DNA of 64,000 nt. Source: an uncultured Clostridia bacterium. GTDB lineage: Bacteria; Bacillota; Clostridia; Oscillospirales; Oscillospiraceae. Below the pieces are notes generated by a model. It worked only from the letters and a program-made list of their open reading frames with translations, did not search any database and had not been told where the DNA came from. The number at the start of each line of letters is the position of its first letter. Position 1 is the first letter of the stretch. The stretch spans positions 1 to 64,000 of the forward strand of contig CAMOXK010000002.1 of the NCBI GenBank assembly GCA_946629065.1, written 5' to 3'. This document shows, in pieces, positions 16,957 through 24,809 of this stretch. The position numbers and the translations under genes were made by a program.

Positions 16957-17398
16957 GAAGAACATGATGCTCCTGATGGCCCAGGAGATGTGCAAGCGCC
17001 TTGTGGCCGAGCAGACCAAGACCCGCCTGGCCCTGGGCTGCGACGCCGCGGTGATCGCGGCGAACCGGGTCTTTCACATGGGCCCGGGCCGGGCGGCTGC
17101 CTTCGCCCAGGCCTACAGCGAGGCCATGAACGAGCTGGCCGGCCTCTTCCTGGACGACGCCAGGGAGAACGGCGACGCCGGGATCGACTACGCCAAGGGA
17201 AAGCGGGACGAGCTGATCCGCCGGATCGTGGGCGAGGAGAACTTCGTCCCCTTCGATCGCTTCTATGCTCCGGTCTATGTGGACGAGCTCAGGCGGGTGC
17301 GCTCCCTGGAGGTCCCGCCGGAAAATAGAAAGAGCCCCGCTGGCGATGAGCAAGCCAGCGGGGCGGACAAGGAGGGTCTGTGCGATGAAAGCCGGTGA
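16949..17398 (+). CDS. Phage protein of unknown function
   Basis: 149 residues, largely helical, with a disordered C-terminus (NRKSPAGDEQASGADKEG). No family recognised. It overlaps both neighbours, and the ribosome site of the next gene is inside its end. Confidence 0.72.
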   Translation: MAKKNMMLLMAQEMCKRLVAEQTKTRLALGCDAAVIAANRVFHMGPGRAAAFAQAYSEAMNELAGLFLDDARENGDAGIDYAKGKRDELIRRIVGEENFVPFDRFYAPVYVDELRRVRSLEVPPENRKSPAGDEQASGADKEGLCDESR

Positions 17399-18146
17399 TC
17401 ATGATTCTACCACACCGGGCGGATCTTCTCAAGCCCCGGATGAGCAGAAGGAGCGCCCGGGCTACTGGGCGGTGCTGCCCGCCGCGGTGCGCTATGATCC
17501 GGAGCTCTCCTCCAGCGCGAAGCTCCTTTTTGCGGAGATCTCCGCCCTCACTGGCGAGACCGGCTACTGCTTCGCCACCAACGCCTACTTCGAGCGCCTC
17601 TACTCGATCACAGAGCGCACGGTGATCCGCCTGATCCGGGAGCTGGCCGCCCGCGGATTCGTCCGGATCGAGGACGCCTCCGGCGGCAAGACCCAGCGCC
17701 GGCTCTATGCCGGGATCAATCCCCTGGCGGGGACCCCTGACAAAAATGTCAGTACCCCCCTGACAAAAATGTCAGGGCCCCCTGACAAAAATGTCACCCC
17801 CATAGAGAATAATAAATCTAACAAGAAAGAGAACAATCCCCCCAAAGCCCCCCAGGGGGCCGCGTGGGAGCCTGAGATCTTCGAGCGCTTCTGGCTGGCC
17901 TATCCCCGGCACGAGGACAAGGCCGGCGCCAGGCGCGAGTGGGACAAGCTGAAACCAGACCGCGAACTCATGCGGGTCATGAGTGCTGCGCTTGACCGAG
18001 CCAAAACCTCGGACGAATGGCAGCGCGGCGTCGGCATCCCCTACGCCTGCCGCTGGCTGCGCAACCGCCGCTGGGAGGACTTCCAGGAGCAGGAAGGCGG
18101 GGAGGATCTCCCCGCGGACAGATCCCTGCCGGGTGAACAATGGTGA
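17385..18146 (+). CDS. Replisome organiser / replication initiator with winged HTH
   Basis: 253 residues from the ATG at 17385 (AAGGAGG upstream). The N-terminal part (YWAVLPAAVRYDPELSSSAK and YSITERTVIRLIRELAARG) is the HTH_36-type winged helix of phage replication initiators. A linker with three DKNV/TKM repeats follows, then a DnaD/DnaT-like C-terminal part (RFWLAYPRHEDKAGARREW). The DNA coding for the linker is a set of iterons, so the gene probably contains the phage origin as lambda O does. The helicase gene overlaps its end. Confidence 0.83.
   Translation: MKAGDHDSTTPGGSSQAPDEQKERPGYWAVLPAAVRYDPELSSSAKLLFAEISALTGETGYCFATNAYFERLYSITERTVIRLIRELAARGFVRIEDASGGKTQRRLYAGINPLAGTPDKNVSTPLTKMSGPPDKNVTPIENNKSNKKENNPPKAPQGAAWEPEIFERFWLAYPRHEDKAGARREWDKLKPDRELMRVMSAALDRAKTSDEWQRGVGIPYACRWLRNRRWEDFQEQEGGEDLPADRSLPGEQW
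17734..17796 (+). repeat. Three iterons, candidate phage replication origin
   Basis: CCCCTGACAAAAATGTCA occurs three times, starting at 17734, 17757 and 17779. Each contains the palindrome TGACA-AAAA-TGTCA. The spacing of 22-23 bases puts the copies about two helical turns apart. An AT-rich stretch (17800-17835) follows in the otherwise GC-rich gene, suitable for melting. Confidence 0.8.
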
Positions 18147-19531
18147 CCGCCGCCACCGCCGCCGAGGCGGTGCTGGGCTCCATGCTGATCGACGCACGGT
18201 GCGTCCCGGAGGTCATGGACATCCTCAGCCCGGAGGACTTCCCCGGCACCCTGGAGCGCCGGATCTTCGAGACCTTCCGGGATCTCTGGCTGGACCGGCA
18301 GGTCATCGACCCGGTGATCGTGGAGTCTCGCCTGGGCGGCCCGGACTACCGCCAGCGCCTGGCGGAGCTGATGCAGAACACGCCCACCTCGGCCAACGTC
18401 CTGGAGTACGCCCGGATCCTCAAGGATCAGGCGCAGCTGCGCCGGATCCAAGAGGCCTGCATGCAGATCGTCAGTGTCGGCACGGATCTTTCCCGGGCCC
18501 GGGAGATCCTCAGCGAGGCCGCGGGCCTGCTGGTGGAACACCAGGCCGACCGGGACCGGAGCTACGGCGAGCTGCTCCATGAGCTGCTGGACAGGCAGAT
18601 GGACAAAGCCCCGCCGGACTGGCTGGACTGGGGCATCCCGGCCATGAATGAGCGCCTGATGGTGGGGCCCGGGGACTTCGTGGTGCTCGGCGCGGACAGC
18701 TCCGTGGGCAAGACCGCCCTGGCCCTGCAGTTCGCCCTGAGCATGGCGAAGGCCGGGAAGAGGGTGGGCTTCTTCTCCTACGAGACCAGCCTGGCCAGCG
18801 TCACCAACCGCCTGGCCGCCAACGACGCGGACGTCCCTCTCCGGCGCGTGAAGCAGAAACGCCTGAGCCGGGACGAGATCGCCCGGATCATCAATGCCGG
18901 CGGCCGGGGCGAGAAGCTGCCCCTCCGGATCCTGGAGACCGCCCGGTACACGGTGGACGACATCCGGGCCAAGACCATCTCCCGCGGCTTCGATGTGATC
19001 TTCGTGGACTATGTCCAGCTGATCCCCTCCCGGGAGCGCAGCCGCTACGACGTGGTCACCGAGGTCTCTATGTCGCTGCACCGTCTGGCCCAGGAGCTCA
19101 AGATCACCGTCATCGGCCTGAGCCAGGTCACGGTACCGGAGCTGGATAAGAAGGGCGAGCGCCGGTACATCTCCATGGATGACCTGCGCGAGAGCCGCCA
19201 GCTCAAGCAGGACGGTGAGATCATCCTGCTCCTTGACCTCTCCAACGTGAAGGACCGGGACTCCAACCGCGTCCTGATCATCGCCAAGAACAAGGACGAC
19301 GCCATCGGGCGGATCGTCCTGCACTTCGACCCACACCACATGCGCTTCACCTACGTCCCGCCCGTGGAGGGCACGGACGAGAAGGCCTCCCGGGAGCGCG
19401 TGCAAGCCATGGACCGGAACCGGGAGGATAAGCTCCGCAAGGAGGCGGAGAAAAACAAGACCGCCATCGACGGCCAGGGCGTCTTCTACGAGATGAAAGC
19501 CGGGGAAGACGACGAGGACCTGCCGTTCTGA
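18140..19531 (+). CDS. dnaB: Replicative DNA helicase (DnaB-like)
   Basis: 463 residues. The N-terminal DnaB domain (EAVLGSMLIDARCVPEVM) is followed by the RecA-like ATPase with Walker A GADSSVGKTA and Walker B VIFVDYVQL. The C-terminus is a long charged linker ending GEDDEDLPF, which looks like the acidic tip of SSB. It overlaps the replisome organiser gene by seven bases. It unwinds DNA at the phage origin; no separate DnaC-type loader was seen in the window. Confidence 0.93.
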   Translation: MVTAATAAEAVLGSMLIDARCVPEVMDILSPEDFPGTLERRIFETFRDLWLDRQVIDPVIVESRLGGPDYRQRLAELMQNTPTSANVLEYARILKDQAQLRRIQEACMQIVSVGTDLSRAREILSEAAGLLVEHQADRDRSYGELLHELLDRQMDKAPPDWLDWGIPAMNERLMVGPGDFVVLGADSSVGKTALALQFALSMAKAGKRVGFFSYETSLASVTNRLAANDADVPLRRVKQKRLSRDEIARIINAGGRGEKLPLRILETARYTVDDIRAKTISRGFDVIFVDYVQLIPSRERSRYDVVTEVSMSLHRLAQELKITVIGLSQVTVPELDKKGERRYISMDDLRESRQLKQDGEIILLLDLSNVKDRDSNRVLIIAKNKDDAIGRIVLHFDPHHMRFTYVPPVEGTDEKASRERVQAMDRNREDKLRKEAEKNKTAIDGQGVFYEMKAGEDDEDLPF

Positions 19532-19561
19532 TCGGACACAACGACAAGGAGGAAAAACGAA

Positions 19562-20344
19562 TTGAAAACCATTGCCATCATGAACCTCAAGGGCGGCGTG
19601 GCCAAGACCGTCACCACGGTGAACCTGGCCGCGGACCTCGCCCACTTCCACCAGAAGCGCGTCCTGGTGATCGACGCCGACAGCCAGGCCAACGCAACCG
19701 AGTTCCTGGGCGGCGGCCGGGAGGGCCACAGCCTGGCCACCCTGCTGCGCACCCCGGCCATCGAGCGCACCAGCTTCACCGCCGACTTCGAGGCGCACCA
19801 GACGATCAGCGCCAGCACCGTCCCCGCGGTGGATCTGCTCCCCGCGGACGACAGCCTCATGGACCTGGATCTCTCCAAGGCCGCCAACGGCTCCGCCTGG
19901 GTGGAGGTCCTGGCGGAGATCAAGGCCGCCGGCAGCTTCAAGGACTACGACTTCGTGCTCATCGACTGCCCGCCCGCCTTCAACGCGGCCGCGGCTGCGG
20001 CGCTGCTTGCGGCGGACGAGGTGATCATCCCCATCAAGCTGGACGCCTTCTCCCTCCGGGGCCTGGCCAACCTCGCCCGCCAGATCTCCAACATGCGCAA
20101 GATCAACCCGGATCTCCGGATCGCCGGCCTGTTGCCGGTCATGTGGTACGAGAGCGCCGAGAACACGAATGCCCTGGCCACCCTGCGGGAGAGCCTGCTG
20201 CACGTCTTCCCGCGGATCCGGCGCAGCACCATGGTGGACGCCATGACCTACCGCCAGGCCCCGCTTTACATCACCAGCCCCAAGTCCGGCGCCTGCCATG
20301 ATTACAAGACCTTCGCCGGGCGCATCGCGGAAGGGAGGTACTGA
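19562..20344 (+). CDS. parA: ParA-family partition ATPase
   Basis: 260 residues, starting at a TTG with AAGGAGG about ten bases upstream. The deviant Walker A is KGGVAKT (signature Lys10), Walker A' is VLVIDADSQANAT and Walker B is YDFVLIDCPPA. It lacks the N-terminal HTH of P1-type ParA and so is of the small soluble type. It is followed one base later by parB. A half-site CGGACAC lies in its leader at 19533-19539. It should move or hold phage DNA together with ParB. Confidence 0.93.
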   Translation: MKTIAIMNLKGGVAKTVTTVNLAADLAHFHQKRVLVIDADSQANATEFLGGGREGHSLATLLRTPAIERTSFTADFEAHQTISASTVPAVDLLPADDSLMDLDLSKAANGSAWVEVLAEIKAAGSFKDYDFVLIDCPPAFNAAAAAALLAADEVIIPIKLDAFSLRGLANLARQISNMRKINPDLRIAGLLPVMWYESAENTNALATLRESLLHVFPRIRRSTMVDAMTYRQAPLYITSPKSGACHDYKTFAGRIAEGRY

Positions 20345-20345
20345 G

Positions 20346-22007
20346 ATGGCCTTCGATCTTTCCGCAGTCCTCAAGGACGTGTCCGGACCGGACACCAGCC
20401 GGGACACGATCAGCTACCTACCCTACGCCTCTCTGATCCCCGATCCCAAGAACGGCTACAGCATGGACGGCATCGAGGACCTGGCCCGCAACATCGAGCT
20501 GGTGGGCCTGCAGCAGCCTCCCCGCGTCAAGGATCTGGGTGCCGGCCACTATGGTCTGATCTCCGGCCACCGGCGCTATGCAGCCATCGGCCAGATCCTG
20601 CAGCGGGATCCCGGGGCCTTCTCCAACGGCGTCCCCTGCATCATCGACCGGACGGACGGCAGCGTCGCTCTCCGGGAGCTGCAGCTGATCCTGGGCAACG
20701 CCGACAACCGGGCCAAGACGCCGGCGGATCTCCTCCGGGACGTCAACGGCCTGGCGGACTGCCTTCGCCGTCTGGAGGCTGAGGGCTATCACTTCCCGGG
20801 CCGTCATCGGGAGTGGATCTCCAAAATGATCGGCCTGAGCAAGACCCAGATCGGACGGCTGCAGGCCATCGGCAAGCACCTGGCCCCTTCTCTCGTGGAG
20901 CACTTCAACGCCGGCGAGCTGGGAATCACCGCAGCCTACCGCCTCAGCCAGGAGCCGGAGCAGATCCAGCACGATGTCTACCGCACCCTGGGCAAAGGCG
21001 TCAACGATCTGACCGAGAAGCAGCTGGAGGAACGGATCAACCGGGCCAAGACTCCGCGCCAGGATCCGCCGGCTCAGCTCACCCGCAGCAGCTTCGACGC
21101 CGAGGCCTATCTCAAGGAGCGCCAGGAAGAGGACGACACCTTCTTCGAGATGCTGACCCAGCGGGCCAAGGAATTTCTGTGTGAGCTGAACTCCCCTCCG
21201 GTGAACACCCGCAGCGAAGGGATCGAGCGTCTCAAGCTGCGCTTCCGCCACCGCGGTGCCTGGGGCGGCGAGCTTCCCAGCTACAATGGCAGCCCCAAAG
21301 GCCTGGAGCTGGAAAGCCTCACCATCGACACGCCGATCTTCCGCACCTGGACCGAGGTCTATGACATGCTCTGCACCATCGCCCTCAACCGTGCAGCCCT
21401 CGGTGAGAGTTGGGGCGAGGACGAGGACGACGAGGACGAGCCGGAGGAGGAGCCGCTGCCGGTGGTCCGCTGGGAAGGCCGCAGCGTCACCCCGCCGACC
21501 CGGGAGCTGCTCCTGCTCTACGGGCTCACCAACGCCGGCCCGAAGTACACCCCGGCCGTCTACTGGGGCGGCAGCGTCTTCCGCAAGCCTGCCAGCATCC
21601 TCGGCAGAATGGCGGAGGGCCCGGAGCTCACCGGCATCGCCCAGCAGTTCACCAACTGGCTCCGCCTCCCGAACCCGAACGCCTTTGACGAGACCTTCCA
21701 GGTGGCGCCGCCGGTGCCCGCAGCTGTACCCGGAACGGACACCGCCAAAACAGTGCCCGCCTGGCAGACCGGCGAGCCCTCCGAGGCTGGCCCCTATGTG
21801 ACCTGGTGCTCCTACCGGGACTTCGATCCCGACTATGAGGTGCTCTGGTGGGATGCCGGCGGCTACTGGACCGCCTTTGAGGGCGGAAGCCCCGCCGAGG
21901 ATAAGGTGCTGGCCTGGAGCCCGGCGCCATCATCTCACGCCGCCCCGGCAGAACCTTGCAACAACCTTTCAAAGCCTTGCAAGGAGGAGGACGAGAGCGA
22001 TGACTGA
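20346..22007 (+). CDS. parB: ParB-family partition protein with long C-terminal extension
   Basis: 553 residues, much longer than a usual ParB of about 280. The N-terminal CTP-binding ParB domain has ISGHRRYAAI (about 72-81), and the HTH centre is KMIGLSKTQIGRLQAIGKHL (about 160-179) with AGELGITAAYRLSQ after it. The C-terminal 250 residues contain an acidic stretch (EDEDDEDEPEEE) and a DUF551-like end (GPYVTWCSYRDFDPDYEVLW). Codons 12-17 (V-S-G-P-D-T) are a perfect GTGTCCG palindrome, and a variant site lies in the C-terminal linker. Confidence 0.9.
   Translation: MAFDLSAVLKDVSGPDTSRDTISYLPYASLIPDPKNGYSMDGIEDLARNIELVGLQQPPRVKDLGAGHYGLISGHRRYAAIGQILQRDPGAFSNGVPCIIDRTDGSVALRELQLILGNADNRAKTPADLLRDVNGLADCLRRLEAEGYHFPGRHREWISKMIGLSKTQIGRLQAIGKHLAPSLVEHFNAGELGITAAYRLSQEPEQIQHDVYRTLGKGVNDLTEKQLEERINRAKTPRQDPPAQLTRSSFDAEAYLKERQEEDDTFFEMLTQRAKEFLCELNSPPVNTRSEGIERLKLRFRHRGAWGGELPSYNGSPKGLELESLTIDTPIFRTWTEVYDMLCTIALNRAALGESWGEDEDDEDEPEEEPLPVVRWEGRSVTPPTRELLLLYGLTNAGPKYTPAVYWGGSVFRKPASILGRMAEGPELTGIAQQFTNWLRLPNPNAFDETFQVAPPVPAAVPGTDTAKTVPAWQTGEPSEAGPYVTWCSYRDFDPDYEVLWWDAGGYWTAFEGGSPAEDKVLAWSPAPSSHAAPAEPCNNLSKPCKEEDESDD
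20379..20395. promoter_or_regulatory. parS-like palindrome 2
   Basis: GTGTCCG-GAC-CGGACAC inside parB codons 12-17. Perfect arms. Its place at the start of parB resembles partition operons in which the centromere is next to or within the par genes. Confidence 0.75.
21726..21742. promoter_or_regulatory. parS-like site, variant arm (in parB)
   Basis: GTACCCG-GAA-CGGACAC. One arm is perfect and the other has two changes. The same variant arm occurs at 27805 in the opposite orientation. It codes for V-P-G-T-D-T in the ParB linker. Confidence 0.5.
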
Positions 22008-22296
22008 TTATCTCTCACGTGATGCGGCAATCCTTGAAATCCAGCGGCACGGTGTTGGATGTTTTGACCAGGAGGCTTTCACGCCTGAGCAAGCGGAGCG
22101 TTTTGTTATCAGCCGCCTCAAATCTATTCCCGCCGCCGATGTCGTCCCCGTCGTCCGCTGCCGGGACTGCCGGTTTGCTCGCTTCGGGCCAAATTGGATC
22201 TCCTGCGAAAACTTCAACGGTCTCTGCACCACCGCCCTCGGCCTGGAGGATTTTTGCTCTCATGGTGAAAGGAGTCAGCAAGATGGAAAGCTGTAA
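22000..22296 (+). CDS. Small phage protein with PAADV..RCRDC motif
   Basis: 98 residues from the ATG at 22000, eight bases before the end of parB, with AAGGAGG upstream. It contains SIPAADVVPVVRCRDCRFA and a C-terminal Cys pair, a pattern common in phages of gut Clostridia. It is a paralogue of the gene at 24028. Function unknown. Confidence 0.75.
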   Translation: MTDYLSRDAAILEIQRHGVGCFDQEAFTPEQAERFVISRLKSIPAADVVPVVRCRDCRFARFGPNWISCENFNGLCTTALGLEDFCSHGERSQQDGKL

Positions 22297-22522
22297 ATGC
22301 CCGACGTGCTTCTACCTCTTAACGCGCCACAAATTTGGAACGGTCCGAACCGAGTGCCGGTGCGGCCATCCCGACAAGCGCTACATCGACGAGTTCTTCG
22401 AGTCCCACAAGCTGCTGAAAGAACCGGGCTTCATTTGCTTCCGCCATCCAGGCGAGTTCCCGCTTAAGCGGACTCCGAAGTGGTGCCCGCGCAAGCGCTC
22501 AGCTGAGGAGGAAAAATCGTGA
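22283..22522 (+). CDS. Small Cys-rich phage protein
   Basis: 79 residues from the ATG at 22283 with AAAGGAG upstream. Cys pairs CKCPTC and CRCG suggest a metal-bound knuckle. It overlaps both neighbours. Function unknown. Confidence 0.7.
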   Translation: MESCKCPTCFYLLTRHKFGTVRTECRCGHPDKRYIDEFFESHKLLKEPGFICFRHPGEFPLKRTPKWCPRKRSAEEEKS

Positions 22523-22707
22523 GTGTAAAAAAGATGGCCGACCGCCTTGAAAAGCTCGAAGAAAAAGCGGGCAACGAAGGATGGGGCGGTGAATTTCGAG
22601 AGGAATTGTTTGACGAAATGATTCGCTGGATAAAAGAGCCGCGCAAGTATTCGAGCCTTGGTCTCCTGTTAGCACACCTCATTGCCGTTGCAGAGGAGGG
22701 CGAGTGA
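22519..22707 (+). CDS. Small helical phage protein
   Basis: 62 residues with a GTG start overlapping the previous stop, after GAGGAGG. Charged N-terminal helix (KMADRLEKLEEKAG) and a hydrophobic C-terminal helix. Codon use is slightly more AT-rich than its neighbours. Function unknown. Confidence 0.65.
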   Translation: MSVKKMADRLEKLEEKAGNEGWGGEFREELFDEMIRWIKEPRKYSSLGLLLAHLIAVAEEGE

Positions 22708-23040
22708 ATGAGCAAGTGGTACCCCTGTATCTACTGCACGGAGGACCTGCACTGCACCAAGTTCGCCGAACCCGGCTATGAGTCGTTGTGCGTCCTCGGC
22801 CCATGCACGGCGGAAACGCCATCCGTGGGCGATATGTTCCGGCGGATGAGCGACGAGGAAATCGCCGAGTACATGGCCTCCAAGGAGACGGCCCTGACAG
22901 ATCTCATCTTTCTCAAGGTCCAGGCCGAGCTCAAGAAGAAGGGCCTGCTGATCGACTTCTCCTCCCGCTTCCATCCCGATCTGCTCAAGCAGCGGGACTG
23001 GTGGCTTGACTATCTGAGACAGGAGGCGCCCCATGACTGA
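22708..23040 (+). CDS. Phage protein of unknown function
   Basis: 110 residues. N-terminal Cys pairs (YPCIYCTEDLHCTKF) and a helical C-terminal half. The start directly follows the previous stop, with GGAGGGCGAG upstream. Not recognised. Confidence 0.7.
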   Translation: MSKWYPCIYCTEDLHCTKFAEPGYESLCVLGPCTAETPSVGDMFRRMSDEEIAEYMASKETALTDLIFLKVQAELKKKGLLIDFSSRFHPDLLKQRDWWLDYLRQEAPHD

Positions 23041-23299
23041 GACCATCTACACCATCCTGATCATCCTGGCCTGGCTGGGCCTCTTCGCCGCAGCACTGGC
23101 CAATCACCTGGCCTGGCGCCGGCGGCTGCTCCGGATCCGGAAATACTGGAGCGCGGAGATCCGCAGCCAGCGTAAGAACTTCGAGAGCCGGCTGGTGACC
23201 CAATCCATGAATTACAGTAAGCGGATCCGGAGCCTGGCGGAGCAGAACATGTGCCTCCGGGCCCGCCTCCGGGAAAAGGAGGAGCAGACCGATGCTTGA
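23033..23299 (+). CDS. Small membrane protein with coiled coil
   Basis: 88 residues. One N-terminal membrane segment (IYTILIILAWLGLFAAALA) is followed by a basic, helical tail. Start overlaps the previous gene by eight bases. It has the same layout as the protein at 23790 (membrane helix, W-R-R, coiled coil), so the two may be diverged duplicates. Function unknown. Confidence 0.72.
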   Translation: MTETIYTILIILAWLGLFAAALANHLAWRRRLLRIRKYWSAEIRSQRKNFESRLVTQSMNYSKRIRSLAEQNMCLRARLREKEEQTDA

Positions 23300-23591
23300 C
23301 CCGAAAGCCTATACCACCCGTGCCTTCCTTGCCGGCCAGTCCGATTGGCTGGAGATTCTGAATGAAGGCGCCAATCATTACACGGAAGCCATAGTGGATA
23401 TCGTCAACGCTGCGCCCAATGAAGACCTCCCGCTGATCATCGCCACGCTGCACATCGCAGCTGATGCCCTGCGCACCCAGCTGCGCGTCCCGGGATATGC
23501 GGACTTCCTTCTCGACCTCTTCAAGCGCCGCGTCTCCACCACGGCGGTCTCCGTCAAAGTTCCCAAGCGGAAGGAGAGAGACGACACATGA
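23292..23591 (+). CDS. Phage protein of unknown function
   Basis: 99 residues, helical (LPLIIATLHIAADALRTQL), ending in a basic tail. Overlaps both neighbours. Not recognised. Confidence 0.7.
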   Translation: MLDPKAYTTRAFLAGQSDWLEILNEGANHYTEAIVDIVNAAPNEDLPLIIATLHIAADALRTQLRVPGYADFLLDLFKRRVSTTAVSVKVPKRKERDDT

Positions 23592-23797
23592 TGGTCATGA
23601 TTTGCGACCGCTGCGGTGCTCGGATCGACGACGCCGAAAGCCGCTTCGATGCGGAACTGCCCATGCCCGTTCCTGAGCTTCCCAGAAATGTGCTGAGATC
23701 TGCCCGCGGCGTGGATCTCTGCCCGGCCTGCGCCTCCCAGATGATGGACTGGTTTGCACGCCGGCCGCCGGATCAGGAGGTGAAGACCGATGCCTGA
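23588..23797 (+). CDS. Small zinc-ribbon phage protein
   Basis: 69 residues with two Cys pairs, CDRCGARI and LCPACASQM, about 40 residues apart, as in small zinc ribbons. ATG overlaps the previous gene by four bases. Function unknown. Confidence 0.72.
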   Translation: MMVMICDRCGARIDDAESRFDAELPMPVPELPRNVLRSARGVDLCPACASQMMDWFARRPPDQEVKTDA

Positions 23798-24035
23798 GTC
23801 CTGGATCTTTTTTGCTTGTTCCATCGTCTGCGCTATCCTCGCGCTCTGCAACGACGCCGCGTGGCGCCGGAAATATCAGTCGCTGCTGGATCTTGCCCAC
23901 GAGATGAACAAAACATGGGCAGATCTGTGCCAGCAGCATAATGAGGCATGGACGGCCAAGTGCATGGACCTGAAACAGGACAACGATCAACTGCGCGAGC
24001 AGCTGCGGGATAAGGAGGAAGTCGACGATGCCTGA
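23790..24035 (+). CDS. Small membrane protein with coiled coil (second copy type)
   Basis: 81 residues. Membrane segment WIFFACSIVCAILAL followed by WRRKYQSLLDLA and a charged coiled coil (LKQDNDQLREQLRDKEE). Layout as at 23033. Function unknown. Confidence 0.7.
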   Translation: MPESWIFFACSIVCAILALCNDAAWRRKYQSLLDLAHEMNKTWADLCQQHNEAWTAKCMDLKQDNDQLREQLRDKEEVDDA

Positions 24036-24339
24036 GTACATCGACCGCGAGGCCTTTGTTGCCCACCTCCGCAGCGACCCGCTGTTTGATCTGGTGGACC
24101 GTTACGGCATCGTCTCTGTCATTGAGGCCTTTCCCGCCGCCGATGTCCGGGACGTGGTCCGCTGCAGGGACTGCTACTGGTGGACCAAGCAGGAAGACTC
24201 TTTGCAAGGGTGCTGCAGCCTCCTCTCGATCTACCCGACCGGCGCCTGGTTTTGCGGCAACGGTATCCGGGAGGAGGACTTCCTGCAGCGCGTACGGCTG
24301 CGCAACATTCCAAAGTTAGGAGGCGATCCCGATGCCTAA
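24028..24339 (+). CDS. Small phage protein with PAADV..RCRDC motif (paralogue)
   Basis: 103 residues with YIDREAFVAHL at the N-terminus, then FPAADVRDVVRCRDCYWW and a later Cys-containing end. Paralogue of the gene at 22000. Overlaps both neighbours. Function unknown. Confidence 0.73.
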   Translation: MPEYIDREAFVAHLRSDPLFDLVDRYGIVSVIEAFPAADVRDVVRCRDCYWWTKQEDSLQGCCSLLSIYPTGAWFCGNGIREEDFLQRVRLRNIPKLGGDPDA

Positions 24340-24532
24340 ACGGATCCCGGACATGATCACCGGCGAGACCGCGCGGAAGGTGAAGAACATGTCCGTCCCG
24401 GAGCTGAACACCTACCTCTTCGCCATCTACTCCGCCGGCTACGCCGAGGGCCTGGCCGACCGCCTGGCCACCGCGGCCCGGGCGGCTGCCATCGAGCCGA
24501 AGACTGAGGAGGAGGCGGCGCCGTGTGTTTGA
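24332..24532 (+). CDS. Small phage protein
   Basis: 66 residues with AGGAGG upstream. The central YSAGYAEGLADRLATAARAA helix is the only notable feature. Not recognised. Confidence 0.65.
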   Translation: MPKRIPDMITGETARKVKNMSVPELNTYLFAIYSAGYAEGLADRLATAARAAAIEPKTEEEAAPCV

Positions 24533-24761
24533 GTACCGCCGCTTCCCGCGAGCTCCCACCGAGGCCCCGATCCAGGATCTGACCGGCCTGCGCGTGGGCG
24601 ATCTGATCGTGCTGCGGCCGTACTCTCAGCGGGACAGCGCGGGCCGGATCTGCTGGGTCTGCCACTGCAGATGCGGCGTGGAGGTGGCCTACCCGGCGAA
24701 CCTCCTCAAGCGCGAGGGCGTCAGATCCTGCGGCAGCATCGAGTGCCGCTATCACAAATAG
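24525..24761 (+). CDS. AP2/HNH-associated DNA-binding domain protein
   Basis: 78 residues starting at a GTG. The pattern DLTGLRVGDLIVLRP ... WVCHCRCGVEVAYPANLL ... SCGS matches the small domain that precedes AP2 and HNH domains in phage homing-type proteins (D-L-T-G-x-R-F-G-x-L ... C-x-C-x-C-G ... S-C-G). Here it stands alone. Likely DNA-binding. Confidence 0.65.
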   Translation: MFEYRRFPRAPTEAPIQDLTGLRVGDLIVLRPYSQRDSAGRICWVCHCRCGVEVAYPANLLKREGVRSCGSIECRYHK

Positions 24762-24809
24762 GGCCAGCGCCATCCAGGGCCAGCGCCATAAGCCAATCAA
24801 AAGGAGGCT

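Noticed and set aside
17734-17796. Terminator hairpins
   Set aside because: The TGACA/TGTCA stems are five base pairs, lie inside a gene, repeat at helical spacing and have no T-runs; iterons explain them better.
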